Positions 52,972-62,001 of a stretch of 64,000 nucleotides of DNA are shown here, in pieces. Each line of letters starts with the position of its first letter. The stretch's first letter is position 1. Origin of the DNA: Helicobacter_D sp964464895 (GTDB lineage Bacteria > Campylobacterota > Campylobacteria > Campylobacterales > Helicobacteraceae); contig CAYXGY010000006.1 in assembly GCA_964464895.1 (NCBI GenBank), forward strand, positions 27,761 to 91,760, read 5' to 3'. The notes under the pieces are model-generated. The model was not told where the DNA came from and ran no database searches. It saw only the letters and a program-made list of their open reading frames with translations. The translations under genes were made by a program, and so were the position numbers.

Positions 52972-54132
52972 TTAAAAGTGGTTTATAGTAGGATTGAGGC
53001 TTGCTTCTTGCAAGGCACGCCAAACTTTGAGTGCTTGGAGGTGCTCTTTAGTATCGTGGCAGCGGATAATGCTCGCACCATTTTTGAGAGATTCCAAATG
53101 AATCGCAAGCGTGCCACTTAAACGTTCTTCTACGACACAAGACGTGATTTTGTCAATCATACTTTTACGACTTGCTCCTACTAAAAGAGGATAACCAAAG
53201 TGCAAAAAATGCCCCAAGTGCTTGATGAGTGCGCAATTATGTTCTAGGGTTTTGCCAAACCCTATCCCAATATCCAAAATAATTTTTGAGATTCCAGATT
53301 CATTTAAAGATTCTATTCTTTCTCTGAAAAATGTGTCTATTTCTAAAAATAAATTCTGATAATGTGGGTTTTTTTGCATTTCTTTTGGATTTCCTTGCAT
53401 ATGCATCACAACACATTCGCAATTAGAGCCACGCACCGCTTGAATCATTGCTTCTTTTGTGAATCCTGTAATGTCATTTACGATTCTAAAGCCATAATCC
53501 AAACATTTACTTGCGACACTTGGCGTGTAAGTGTCAATACTTAGAGTAACTTTCTCATCAATTCGTTCTTGTTTGATAAAATGCAAAAGTTCTTTCAAGC
53601 GCGCGTGCTCTTCCTCCTCACTCACCCAAGCACTGCCCGGTCGTGTGCTCGCTGCGCCAATATCTATGATAGAAACTCCCTCTCCAATCATTTCTAGGAT
53701 TTTAGCTTCGGCTTCTTTCGTGTTTTTTCGGGAATCACGATAAAAACTATCGGGCGTTATATTGATAATCCCCATAATTTTGGGCTCTAAATTATGAAAT
53801 CGTAAATGCGATTCCAAATCTTGTGCGACTTTTTTTAGTCCAAAAGGTTGCAATTTGAGTTTTTTTAGCAATGCCTTGCTCTGTGAGAGATTTAGCATTA
53901 AGATTCCGTCATAAAATTCTCTTGTATAAAGAATCGCATCTTTGGGTAGGGCAAAGTCTGCACCAACGGCTAACGATTCTTGTTTGAGAATATTGGCTGC
54001 TGGAGCTTTGAGAGATTGGATAGAGAAGCAAAATGTTTTATTTTTTTTGCTCAAGATTTGATAACCCCTTGCATCGCAATCAAGATTTTTAAGTTCTATC
54101 GCACAATTTTCTAAATACTGCACAAATGCCAT
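52972..54132 (-). CDS. folP: Dihydropteroate synthase with N-terminal extension
   Basis: FolP condenses p-aminobenzoate with dihydropterin pyrophosphate and is the sulfonamide target. The 386 aa protein has the DHPS domain from about residue 150: 'IMGIINITPDSFY', 'IDIGAASTRPGS', 'LSIDTYTPSVA' and 'LLVGASRKSMID'. About 145 N-terminal residues precede it and are absent from the E. coli enzyme. ATG 54132 with AAGGAT upstream is chosen; the frame extends back to 54249 but would overlap holB. Confidence 0.93.
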   Translation of the reverse strand: MAFVQYLENCAIELKNLDCDARGYQILSKKNKTFCFSIQSLKAPAANILKQESLAVGADFALPKDAILYTREFYDGILMLNLSQSKALLKKLKLQPFGLKKVAQDLESHLRFHNLEPKIMGIINITPDSFYRDSRKNTKEAEAKILEMIGEGVSIIDIGAASTRPGSAWVSEEEEHARLKELLHFIKQERIDEKVTLSIDTYTPSVASKCLDYGFRIVNDITGFTKEAMIQAVRGSNCECVVMHMQGNPKEMQKNPHYQNLFLEIDTFFRERIESLNESGISKIILDIGIGFGKTLEHNCALIKHLGHFLHFGYPLLVGASRKSMIDKITSCVVEERLSGTLAIHLESLKNGASIIRCHDTKEHLQALKVWRALQEASLNPTINHF

Positions 54133-54140
54133 ATTTATCC

Positions 54141-54824
54141 TTAAGGATTCCAGAGATTTTGTGCAGCAAACTTTTGCTTTTTCTTGCGCAAGATGAGTAG
54201 CAATAGAACCAAAAGAATATGATGAGATTTTTCGTATTGTTCTTCCCAAAAAAGTGCGCGTTCGAATGTTTTGGTTTCATTAGAATCAAAATGTAATCCC
54301 ATTTTGATTGCGTCCAAATATAAACTTTGAATTTCTGTCTTTAGGGTAGAGCTATTGATTTCTTTTTGTTTTTCTTTTAAAAACAAATAAATATTTTCTA
54401 AATTTAAATTGCGAATATCCAATGCAAAATGAGGCAATTTTTGCTTTTTAATATGATTTAAAATAGGCAGACGTGAGCGAATCGTTGGCAGAAGCAAGGA
54501 TTTCATTTTTGCATAAAGGATAAAGATGACACCACTTGGAGGCTCTTCTAACACCTTTAGGAGTGCGTTTTGTGCATAAAGGTTAAAGGAGTTTGCCGCA
54601 ATTAAAATCGTCTTTATATTTTCGTTTGCGATGTAACTTTCATCAATGATAGTGCGTGAAATTTCAATATTGAGCTCTTCTGCACAGAATAGGCGATGAT
54701 TTTGAGGATTCTGTTGCTCATAATACGCATTTGCTTCCTCAATAGGGTGATTGACAAGCAAAATATGTCCGATTTTGGAGGCTTTGGGGATAGATTTGTA
54801 AGCATTTGGAGAGTCTTGCATCAT
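54141..54824 (-). CDS. holB: DNA polymerase III delta' subunit
   Basis: Delta' is part of the clamp loader. The 227 aa protein is short for the family (about 330 aa in E. coli), as is H. pylori HP1231. Recognisable parts are 'NIKTILIAANSFNLYAQNAL', 'LLKVLEEPPSGVIFILYA' (LKxLEEPP signature) and 'LLPTIRSRLPIL' with the SRC-like arginine motif. Walker A is absent, as is usual for delta'. It lies between hobA and folP as in H. pylori. Confidence 0.85.
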   Translation of the reverse strand: MMQDSPNAYKSIPKASKIGHILLVNHPIEEANAYYEQQNPQNHRLFCAEELNIEISRTIIDESYIANENIKTILIAANSFNLYAQNALLKVLEEPPSGVIFILYAKMKSLLLPTIRSRLPILNHIKKQKLPHFALDIRNLNLENIYLFLKEKQKEINSSTLKTEIQSLYLDAIKMGLHFDSNETKTFERALFWEEQYEKSHHILLVLLLLILRKKKQKFAAQNLWNP

Positions 54825-54831
54825 TTCTCAC

Positions 54832-55377
54832 TTATTCTAAGGTGATATGTCCAAACATTGCAGCTTCTAAACTCAAATTAAAGATTCTATACATTTGCAT
54901 TAGGCGAATATCCACAAGCGAATCCGTAGATTGTAGAGTAAAGCTGTTTTGCAAACGCGTATCAAATATCCATAAGAAGCAATCCTCGTGGCTTAAGGCT
55001 AATTTTGCTCGTGTCGTATCATTATGTCCTACATACCAAAAAAAATATTTTTGCGAAAAAACATTGTCCAAATAATCATTGATTAGGGAAATCTCTGTTT
55101 CGTCTTTGTGTGTTTTATCTAGCTGTGGGAAAAGAGCATTAATGCTAAGGATTGGCACATAAGGACGATTATTTGTCTTGTTAATAGAACTAATCACATA
55201 GTCCATAAACCATTCTCTATCACGGTCGGTAATGAGAATCATACTTTCGCCATTAAAGATTCTTTGTAGGGCGCGTTTGACTAATGGAATCCACTCAAAT
55301 TTACGCTCCTCAAGCCAAGTGGGGTGGCTTGCGTCATAACGCAAGGCTTGCAATGTCCAGCTAGATAAATCTTGCAT
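54832..55377 (-). CDS. hobA: DnaA-binding replication initiation regulator HobA
   Basis: HobA binds DnaA domains I-II and helps assemble the orisome at oriC in Helicobacter. The 181 aa protein matches by recalled position (H. pylori HP1230, between lysC HP1229 and holB HP1231) and by the family's 'ESMILITDRDREWFMDYVIS' and 'PYVPILSINALFPQL' regions of its SIS-like fold. It has no signal or membrane segment. Identification is mostly from synteny plus length. Confidence 0.85.
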   Translation of the reverse strand: MQDLSSWTLQALRYDASHPTWLEERKFEWIPLVKRALQRIFNGESMILITDRDREWFMDYVISSINKTNNRPYVPILSINALFPQLDKTHKDETEISLINDYLDNVFSQKYFFWYVGHNDTTRAKLALSHEDCFLWIFDTRLQNSFTLQSTDSLVDIRLMQMYRIFNLSLEAAMFGHITLE

Positions 55378-55382
55378 TGATT

Positions 55383-56591
55383 TTATTGTTTTTCTAATTC
55401 ATACACACCGTGTAAAGTACGAATCGCTAATTCTGCGTATTTTAAACGAATTACCATAGAGATTTTAATCTCACTTGTGCTAATCATCATAATATTAATA
55501 TTATCTTCTGCGAGAGCTTGGAATGCTCTTGCCGCTACGCCACTATGAGATTTCATACCTACACCTACAATAGAAACTTTGGCAATATCACTATCATAGT
55601 CAATGCTTTCTACACTGCTTTCAAAAGATTTTAAAACGCGTTTTGTGTTTTCTAGTTCTACTTCAGGGATAGTGAAATCCACATCTGTTTTGCCATCGCG
55701 TCCAATGGTTTGCACAATCATATCTACATTGATATTTGCTTCACTTAATGCTCCAAAAATCTCTGCTGCAATTCCCGGTCTGTCCTCTACATTGCAAATA
55801 CTTACTCTTGCTTGGTTTTTATCTAATGCGATTCCGCTTACGATTGGGTGTTCCATAATTTCCTCTTCCTTTGTAATTAATGTTCCTTCATTGTGATTAA
55901 AGCTATTTCTTGTAACAAGATTGACATTGAGTTTTTTTGCCATTTCTACGGAGCGATTCAAAAGCACTTTTGCGCCCATAGAAGCGAGTTCTAGCATTTC
56001 ATCATAGCTAATCTTATCAATTTTCCTAGCTTTTGGTTCGATGCGTGGGTCAGTCGTATAAACTCCATCTACATCAGTATAGATTTCACATAAATCTGCT
56101 TGTAATGCCCCTGCAAGTGCGACTGCTGATAAATCACTACCTCCGCGTCCCAGTGTCGTTACTTCACCCTTGCGTGTAACGCCTTGAAATCCTGCAACTA
56201 CGACGATGTAGTCTTTTGCTAGTAAGTCATTTAAACGCGCGGTGTCAATAAATTCTATTCTTGCCTTGGTGTGCGAATCGTCCGTTATCATTCCCGCGCC
56301 TCTCCCGCTTAGAGAAATGGCTTTGTAGCCCAATTCCTCCAATGCGATAGCTAAAAGCGCACTTGTAATGCGTTCTCCAGCACTTAAAACCATATCCGTT
56401 TCACGGACATTTGGCAAACGGGAAAAGAATTTCGTATAGCCTAACAGCTTATCTGTTTCTCCACTCATCGCAGAGACGACTACAACCACACCATTACCGG
56501 CTTGTTTTGCCTCAATGACACGTTTTGCAACATTTTGGATTCTTTCGCAATCCCCAACGCTCGTTCCTCCATATTTTTGAACAATCAACAT
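55383..56591 (-). CDS. lysC: Aspartate kinase
   Basis: LysC phosphorylates aspartate for lysine, threonine and methionine synthesis. The 402 aa protein has the kinase start 'VQKYGGTSVG', 'GRGGSDLSAVALAG' and 'YTDVDGVYTTDPR', followed by two ACT domains ('GIAAEIFGALSEANINVDMI' and 'GVAARAFQALAEDNINIMMI') that usually carry feedback control. Its ATG overlaps the rppH stop by one base. Confidence 0.97.
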   Translation of the reverse strand: MLIVQKYGGTSVGDCERIQNVAKRVIEAKQAGNGVVVVVSAMSGETDKLLGYTKFFSRLPNVRETDMVLSAGERITSALLAIALEELGYKAISLSGRGAGMITDDSHTKARIEFIDTARLNDLLAKDYIVVVAGFQGVTRKGEVTTLGRGGSDLSAVALAGALQADLCEIYTDVDGVYTTDPRIEPKARKIDKISYDEMLELASMGAKVLLNRSVEMAKKLNVNLVTRNSFNHNEGTLITKEEEIMEHPIVSGIALDKNQARVSICNVEDRPGIAAEIFGALSEANINVDMIVQTIGRDGKTDVDFTIPEVELENTKRVLKSFESSVESIDYDSDIAKVSIVGVGMKSHSGVAARAFQALAEDNINIMMISTSEIKISMVIRLKYAELAIRTLHGVYELEKQ

Positions 56592-57064
56592 TATAAATAA
56601 CCCTTTCGTTTAAAATATTCTAAAACCTGCTTATAAATAGAACGTTTAAAGTAGGTGATATGATTAAACAAATCTTCTATACCCACAAACTTGTATGCGT
56701 CAAATTCAGGTTTTTCCGTGTCAATATCAATTTCTCCTTGCTCTTGTAGGCGCACTAAAAAATACTTTTGAATCTGTCCGTCATAAGGATACATTTTTTT
56801 GACAACTTGTTGTGGAAAATCATAGCTAATCCATTCTGGATATTCCGCGACAATATCTACTTTATTTGTCCCAATCTCTTCTTTGAGTTCCCGAAATAAT
56901 GCTTCTTTTGGGGTTTCAGATTTGTCAATACCTCCTTGTGGAAATTGCCAAGCATTTTTAATGTCTGTCCGACTTGCAATCAATAATTCACAAGTTAGGG
57001 GGTATTTGGGAGAAAGGATAATAGCAGCGACATTGGGTCTGTAAGTTTTAGTTTCTTTTTTCAC
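56591..57064 (-). CDS. rppH: RNA pyrophosphohydrolase
   Basis: RppH removes pyrophosphate from 5' triphosphorylated RNA to start decay; in H. pylori it is HP1228. The 157 aa Nudix protein has 'RPNVAAIILSPKYP', 'WQFPQGGIDKSE' and the Nudix box 'ALFRELKEEIGT'. It heads the minus-strand rppH-lysC-hobA-holB-folP run. The shared upstream region 57065-57228 is divergent with the TetR gene. Confidence 0.95.
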   Translation of the reverse strand: MKKETKTYRPNVAAIILSPKYPLTCELLIASRTDIKNAWQFPQGGIDKSETPKEALFRELKEEIGTNKVDIVAEYPEWISYDFPQQVVKKMYPYDGQIQKYFLVRLQEQGEIDIDTEKPEFDAYKFVGIEDLFNHITYFKRSIYKQVLEYFKRKGYL

Positions 57065-57228
57065 TCGCCATTCCTCAAAAATTTTTAGGAATAATAGTTT
57101 AAAAGTTTTTAAATGCAGTTGATATTAAGTTCTTTTTTTATAAAATTATTACAATTTTATTTTAATTAAAGTAAATCAACCACATTTTATTAGGAAATTT
57201 TATAAATAATTAAGGTTAGGATTGGGTT
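57065..57228. promoter_or_regulatory. Divergent promoter region rppH/TetR
   Basis: This 164-base AT-rich gap has no gene. AAAATT (57142-57147) and AATTTT (57153-57158) form a 6-bp inverted repeat with a 5-base spacer, which is a weak operator candidate for the TetR-family regulator. No near-consensus promoter stands out. Confidence 0.3.
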
Positions 57229-57927
57229 TTGGGATACAAAAAACAAAATAAAATGATGAAGCAATCTGAAGAAGTAACTTCAACCAAAGCCAAAATGCAA
57301 ATCAATCAACAAAAGCAAAAAGAGATTCTAAAAGTCGCGAATGAGCTGTTTTTAAAATATGGTTATAAAAGAACAAGTTTGCAGATGATTGTGCGTCAAA
57401 CAGGTGGTTCATTGGCTACGATTTATAAAATTTTTGGAAACAAAGAAAATTTATTTCAAGAAGTGATAAAATCTGATAGTGAGATTTTTATTGAAACTTT
57501 GAATAAGATTTTTATTCAGAATATCGATTCCAATTTGAATTTAGAAAAATATTTTTATAATTTCGGTCAGTGTTTGATTCGCGAAATGTTGAGTGCGAAG
57601 AATATCGCCTTTATGCGATTAATGATTTTGGAGGGTTATAATAATCCAAAGTTTGTAAAAGTTTTTAGTCAATGTGGGGACGAAATAAGCCATTTTGTGA
57701 TACGGGGGATTGAATATTACAATAAGAAGCAAAATTTAGAGATTGGGGAAAAAGAGATTGAAGGGTGTGCCAAGCTTTTTATTCATTTAATTATTGAACC
57801 TTATTGGTTGCATCCTTTGATAGATTCTGATTATCAGCCCCCCCCCAATGCTGTAATTGAACACACTTTAATGCGTGCTATCAAGTTTTTTATGCTTTAT
57901 CTTAAAACTTACAAGGAAATTTTATGA
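57229..57927 (+). CDS. TetR family regulator containing a C9 tract
   Basis: TetR proteins repress nearby genes, often efflux pumps, until a ligand binds. The protein (232 aa from TTG 57229; 224 or 223 aa from ATG 57253 or 57256) has the N-terminal HTH ('ILKVANELFLKYGYKRTSLQ', 'GGSLATIYKIFGNKENLF') and a helical ligand-binding domain. Nine C at 57838-57846 encode three prolines in 'SDYQPPPNAVIEH'. Loss or gain of one C would end the protein within a few residues, removing about 25 C-terminal residues. gatC starts inside its stop region. Confidence 0.85.
   Translation: MGYKKQNKMMKQSEEVTSTKAKMQINQQKQKEILKVANELFLKYGYKRTSLQMIVRQTGGSLATIYKIFGNKENLFQEVIKSDSEIFIETLNKIFIQNIDSNLNLEKYFYNFGQCLIREMLSAKNIAFMRLMILEGYNNPKFVKVFSQCGDEISHFVIRGIEYYNKKQNLEIGEKEIEGCAKLFIHLIIEPYWLHPLIDSDYQPPPNAVIEHTLMRAIKFFMLYLKTYKEIL
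57838..57846 (+). repeat. C9 homopolymer in TetR coding sequence
   Basis: Nine consecutive C in a strongly AT-rich gene, in frame as read. In Campylobacter and Helicobacter, G/C runs of about this length or longer are classic slippage sites for phase variation. Confidence 0.75.
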
Positions 57928-58214
57928 CGATTGACACTGCTTTATTAAACCGATTGACTAAATTAGGTGGAATCACATTAGAAGAAGAGAAGTTAGAGGA
58001 AACAAAAAGTCATTTAAGCGAAATTGTGAATTTTGTTGAAAACATTAATAAGTTAGATTTGGACGCAATTCCAGCTTCTTTTAATCCTCTAGATTCTAAA
58101 TTACCTATGCGTCAAGATGAGGTAGAATCCAAGCCAGAGATTGCTAAAGAGATTCTCAAGAATGCTCCAAGCGCAGAAGAGAATTTCTTTATCGTACCAA
58201 AGATTATTGAATAA
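57924..58214 (+). CDS. gatC: Asp-tRNA(Asn)/Glu-tRNA(Gln) amidotransferase subunit C
   Basis: GatC is the small subunit of the GatCAB complex that corrects misacylated tRNAs in bacteria lacking GlnRS/AsnRS. The 96 aa protein has 'LTKLGGITLEEEKL', 'IVNFVENINKLDLDAI' and the family's 'PMRQDEVESKPEIAKEIL' end. It overlaps the TetR gene by 4 bases. gatA and gatB are not in the window. Confidence 0.92.
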   Translation: MTIDTALLNRLTKLGGITLEEEKLEETKSHLSEIVNFVENINKLDLDAIPASFNPLDSKLPMRQDEVESKPEIAKEILKNAPSAEENFFIVPKIIE

Positions 58215-58291
58215 ATAAAATTCTATAATGAAATTTGAGACAGGAGATTACTTTTGTCATTTTTGAATGGTTCAATGAGTAGATGATTGAT

Positions 58292-58709
58292 TTATTCTTT
58301 TGTCGCCTTATGGAAATATATAGCGCATTTGATGATATTAAAATACTTTATATTTTTGATTTTTAGATTCAGTAGATTATCAATGTGCAGTTCAAAAAGA
58401 TTTTGTTTGTACCTATACACTTGATTTATCGGAGATTTCACTAATGTATTTTGATAGAGGGCGCGCCATTTTTTGTTTTTATCTATGAAATAACTCTCAA
58501 GATTCCAATCTTTTACTTCAATAATTAGTGCCCCATAACCTTTGCGTAATATGATTATATCAGGGCGGTCGCCATTGAGATAAGGATTGAAATAAACTTC
58601 ATAGCTATTATCTAGGTTTGCTTCAAGGAATCGCAACAAAGCAATTTCCCCTTTTGTTGGTTTGACTAAAATTGAGAATATCAGAAATAAAAGGGTGGAA
58701 TTGCGCCAT
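58292..58709 (-). pseudogene. Remnant of a NERD-domain gene
   Basis: NERD (nuclease-related) domains usually precede helicase or kinase domains. An ATG at 58709 gives 'MAQFHPFISDILNF' and then runs out of frame; the next frame starts with 'KPTKGEIALLRFLEANLDNS' and continues 'GDRPDIIILRKGYGALIIEV' (the NERD catalytic-type core), ending at 58292 after 'YFHKATKE'. One indel near 58650-58670 would join the two, and the expected downstream domain is missing. It is a decayed fragment between gatC and csd6. Confidence 0.65.
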
Positions 58710-58714
58710 TAATG

Positions 58715-59689
58715 TTATTGTTCAACTAAAATTTGCATTTTAGAATCTTTTAGCTCCACATAAAGCTCTTTTCTGCCATGAAAGCTGTAACTTGGGGCTT
58801 TATAATCCTCAAAGAATGAAATCCTAAATAGATTTCTGTTTTGTTCATTAGGGTAGGGTGAAATATTAATTTTAGAAAACGCAATTTGTTTGGACTCTCG
58901 TTTTGCAAAGATGCGTCGTTTGTTTTGCGTGAAATCATTGTATTTCATTCCATCAAAACGAACAAAGCTTGGGCTATAAAATCCTAAATAACTTTCTACA
59001 TTATTAGTTTTCCAAGATTCTTTCCAAACATATAAATTAGCAAGAAGTATGTTTAAATCACTCGGATTGACTTCTTTTGCATTGTTATCGTAAGTAATCA
59101 ATAAGGAATCTCTATAATTAACAATCTTATCTGCCGAGCTCAATATATCGTTTTCAATCGCAATACAGCCACGCGTATTTAATTCCTCGCGATTGCCATT
59201 AAGAGGCATTCCGTGAATCCAAATGCCACCACCTGTACGTTTTTGAAGTTTATCAAAAAGATTTGGGTAATTTGTGCTAAAGGCAAGAGGTCCATAATAT
59301 TGGTCTAAATTCGTCAAGCGGGCGTTCAGCGTATAGACACCAATAGGCGTTGCAAGGTCTCCTTCTTTTTCTTTGTGTCCGCCCTTAGAACCAACTAAAC
59401 TATTGACATTTAATCTCTCATTCCACTGATTGTTTTCTAGTGAATAGAGCTTCAAAGTGGGTTTATTTTTGGTCGCTATAAACAAGTAACGTAAGTCTTC
59501 ATAATATCCAAACCGCGTATCTTGTGCCTTAAGAGCTTCTTCCCAATAGGCACGACTTTGCATAATTTGCTCTATTTTATTTTCTATTGCTTTGACTCCA
59601 CCTTCAGAGTAGAGTTTCACCCATTCAAAGTCGCTAGCTTGCGCCACTACCATTACTAAAAATAACCCAAAAACTTTAAAAATTTTCAT
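58715..59689 (-). CDS. csd6: Csd6-type L,D-carboxypeptidase (YkuD fold)
   Basis: Csd6 trims peptidoglycan tripeptides to dipeptides in the periplasm and is required for helical shape in H. pylori. The 324 aa protein has a signal peptide ('MKIFKVFGLFLVMVVAQAS') and a YkuD domain with 'GGIWIHGMPLNG' (His) and 'NTRGCIAIEN' (catalytic Cys). A C-terminal NTF2-like region follows. ATG 59689 with GGAG is chosen over a TTG at 59722. It lies next to era, as HP0518 does next to HP0517. Confidence 0.9.
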   Translation of the reverse strand: MKIFKVFGLFLVMVVAQASDFEWVKLYSEGGVKAIENKIEQIMQSRAYWEEALKAQDTRFGYYEDLRYLFIATKNKPTLKLYSLENNQWNERLNVNSLVGSKGGHKEKEGDLATPIGVYTLNARLTNLDQYYGPLAFSTNYPNLFDKLQKRTGGGIWIHGMPLNGNREELNTRGCIAIENDILSSADKIVNYRDSLLITYDNNAKEVNPSDLNILLANLYVWKESWKTNNVESYLGFYSPSFVRFDGMKYNDFTQNKRRIFAKRESKQIAFSKINISPYPNEQNRNLFRISFFEDYKAPSYSFHGRKELYVELKDSKMQILVEQ

Positions 59690-59711
59690 AAATACTCCGC
59701 TTCTTTGATAA

Positions 59712-60650
59712 TTAATCTTCAAAATTATACCCCATTTTTTTAAGACTTTCGCGTTCTTTGCACCAGCTTGGAATGACTTTTACAAAAATTTCTAAAAAAA
59801 CTTTTTGTCGCACAAAGGATTCTAACTTCAAACGCGCCTTGTGTCCGATACGTTTGAGTGTTGCCCCGCCTTTTCCAATCACCATACCCTTTTGGCTTTC
59901 TTTATGTACGATAATCGTTGCTTTGATATAATGGACTTTTGGTTTTTCTTTATAAAGTGTGATTTGCACATCACTCTCGTAGGGTAATTCCTCACTAAGG
60001 TTTTCAAAGACTTCCTCTCTAATGATTTCCTTTGCGATTTCTTTAGTCGTATTGGGGCTTAGAATCTCTGGGTCATAATAATAAGTGTTTGGTGGCATTA
60101 GTTTGGCAACAACTTCTACTACGCGTTTGAGACTTCCTAAGTCTTTAATAGAAATAGGAATAAGCGCAAGATAATTATTTTGATATTTTTCGTATGCCTT
60201 AATAGTGGCAAAAAGGGATTCTTTGGAGACAGAATCTGTTTTTGTGAGTAGCAAGATATGCGGTTTTTTTGCGTCTTTTAAAAAATCTTCATAAAAGCTA
60301 ATTTTATCTGTAACAGGGGCTAAAAACAATAAAATATCGCAATCACTCATTGCTTTTAGAGCTTCTTTGAGCATATATTGATTGAGCAATTTTTCTTGAA
60401 TATGAATTCCGGGAGTATCTACAAAGACAATTTGCGTTTCTTTTTCCATAAGAATCAAGTTCATTCGTTTGCGTGTTGCATTGGCTTTATGAGAAACAAG
60501 GGCGAGTCTCTCTCCTAGAAGTGTATTGAGAAAGCTACTTTTCCCTGCATTTGGGCGTCCAAGCACTGCCACAAATCCTGCTTTTGTAGTGAGGGCTTGA
60601 GATTTGTTTGCAGGGCTGTTTTGGGTTTTTTCCACTTTTGCTAATTCCAA
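59712..60650 (-). CDS. era: GTPase Era
   Basis: Era binds 16S rRNA and supports 30S maturation. The 312 aa protein has G1 'GRPNAGKSSFLNTL', G3 'VDTPGIH', G4 'TKTD' and a C-terminal KH domain ('GMVIGKGGATLKRIGHKARL'). Its first 15 residues before the G domain are slightly longer than usual. It follows hslU by 2 bases. Confidence 0.97.
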   Translation of the reverse strand: MELAKVEKTQNSPANKSQALTTKAGFVAVLGRPNAGKSSFLNTLLGERLALVSHKANATRKRMNLILMEKETQIVFVDTPGIHIQEKLLNQYMLKEALKAMSDCDILLFLAPVTDKISFYEDFLKDAKKPHILLLTKTDSVSKESLFATIKAYEKYQNNYLALIPISIKDLGSLKRVVEVVAKLMPPNTYYYDPEILSPNTTKEIAKEIIREEVFENLSEELPYESDVQITLYKEKPKVHYIKATIIVHKESQKGMVIGKGGATLKRIGHKARLKLESFVRQKVFLEIFVKVIPSWCKERESLKKMGYNFED

Positions 60651-60652
60651 AT

Positions 60653-61993
60653 TTACAAGATGTAACGCGCTACATCGGAGTCTGCTACAAGTGATTCTAG
60701 TTTCTCTTTTACAAGTGATTCTGTAATCTCTACTTCCTTCCCTTTATAATTTTCTGCTTCAAAGCTAATTTCTTCAATGACTTGTTCTACCACTGTGTGC
60801 AGCCGTCTTGCACCAATATCTTCTGTTTTTTCATTTGCGATTTGAGAATAATGTGCCAAAGCCAAAATAGCAGAATCACTGAATTTCAAAGTAACTCCCT
60901 CGACACCCAAAAGTGCTTCATATTGACGCAAGATAGAATTTTTCGTCTGTGTTAGAATCTTATAGAGTGCCTCTTCATCTAAGCTATCTAACTCTACGCG
61001 TAAGGGGAATCTACCCTGTAATTCGGCAATCAAATCACTAGGCTTGCTTAAACTAAATGCGCCTGCAGCAATAAATAAAATATGGTCTGTTTTAATGCTG
61101 CCATATTTCGTATTGACGACACTGCCTTCCACAATCGGTAGCAAATCACGTTGCACCCCTTCTTTGCTTGGGTCTTGGCGACTTTGTCCATTGCCACTGA
61201 CTGCGACTTTATCAATCTCGTCAATAAAAATAATTCCGCTGCTTTCTGCGCGTTTTAATCCCTCGTGCTTAATGGCTTCTAAATCTAATAATGCTTCGCT
61301 TGCCTCCACTTTTAACAATTCTTTTGCTTCTTTAATGGTTACTTCTTTTTTGGGATTCTCTTTAGGGGAAGCAATAAAAACTCTTGCAATTGTTTCTTGT
61401 ACTTTAGCAAATTCAGCTGGCATATTACTATCCTCAATCTCAAACGAACGTTTGGGCACTTCGATTTCAATTTTTAAATGGTCCATTTCCCCATTTTGCA
61501 CTTTGGTTCGCATTTTGGCACTCGCATTTTCGTATTCTTCAATCTTTTGTTCGCTTGCTCCTTTAGGTAATGGGGGGATAAGCTTTTCTACAATTTTGTC
61601 TAATACATATTTTTCAATATCTCGTGTGCTTTTATGGCGATGCTCTTCTTTGACAAGATTAATAGAAGCGACGACTAAATCACGTACCATAGATTCTACA
61701 TCACGTCCGACAAAACCTACTTCTGTATATTTGCTTGCCTCCACTTTGACAAAAGGCAATCCCATCATCTTTGCCATTCTTCTTGCAATTTCTGTTTTAC
61801 CTACACCGGTAGAACCTATCATTAGAATGTTTTTAGGCATAACCTCTTCTTGAATTTCTTTAGGGAGTTGCAATCTACGGTAGCGATTCCTTAGCGCAAT
61901 GGCTACGATTTTCTTGGCGTCTTTTTGTCCAATAATATATTCATCTAAATATTCTACGATGGCTTTAGGTGTCATTGCTATTACATTTTCCAC
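60653..61993 (-). CDS. hslU: HslU ATPase subunit of HslUV protease
   Basis: HslU unfolds substrates for HslV. The 446 aa AAA+ protein has 'MTPKAIVEYLDEYIIGQKDA', Walker A 'GSTGVGKTEIARR', Walker B 'IIFIDEIDKVA' and an inserted I-domain between them. GTG 61993 with AGGAAG upstream is preferred because it leaves six residues before 'MTPK', like E. coli; ATG 61975 is the alternative. It starts 8 bases after hslV. Confidence 0.96.
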   Translation of the reverse strand: MENVIAMTPKAIVEYLDEYIIGQKDAKKIVAIALRNRYRRLQLPKEIQEEVMPKNILMIGSTGVGKTEIARRMAKMMGLPFVKVEASKYTEVGFVGRDVESMVRDLVVASINLVKEEHRHKSTRDIEKYVLDKIVEKLIPPLPKGASEQKIEEYENASAKMRTKVQNGEMDHLKIEIEVPKRSFEIEDSNMPAEFAKVQETIARVFIASPKENPKKEVTIKEAKELLKVEASEALLDLEAIKHEGLKRAESSGIIFIDEIDKVAVSGNGQSRQDPSKEGVQRDLLPIVEGSVVNTKYGSIKTDHILFIAAGAFSLSKPSDLIAELQGRFPLRVELDSLDEEALYKILTQTKNSILRQYEALLGVEGVTLKFSDSAILALAHYSQIANEKTEDIGARRLHTVVEQVIEEISFEAENYKGKEVEITESLVKEKLESLVADSDVARYIL

Positions 61994-62001
61994 GATTCTT
62001 C

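Noticed and set aside
61044..61853. Long plus-strand open frame (269 codons) opposite hslU
   Set aside because: It is fully antisense to a highly conserved gene, its product is Ser/Ile/Leu-rich without motifs, and no ribosome-binding site is evident.
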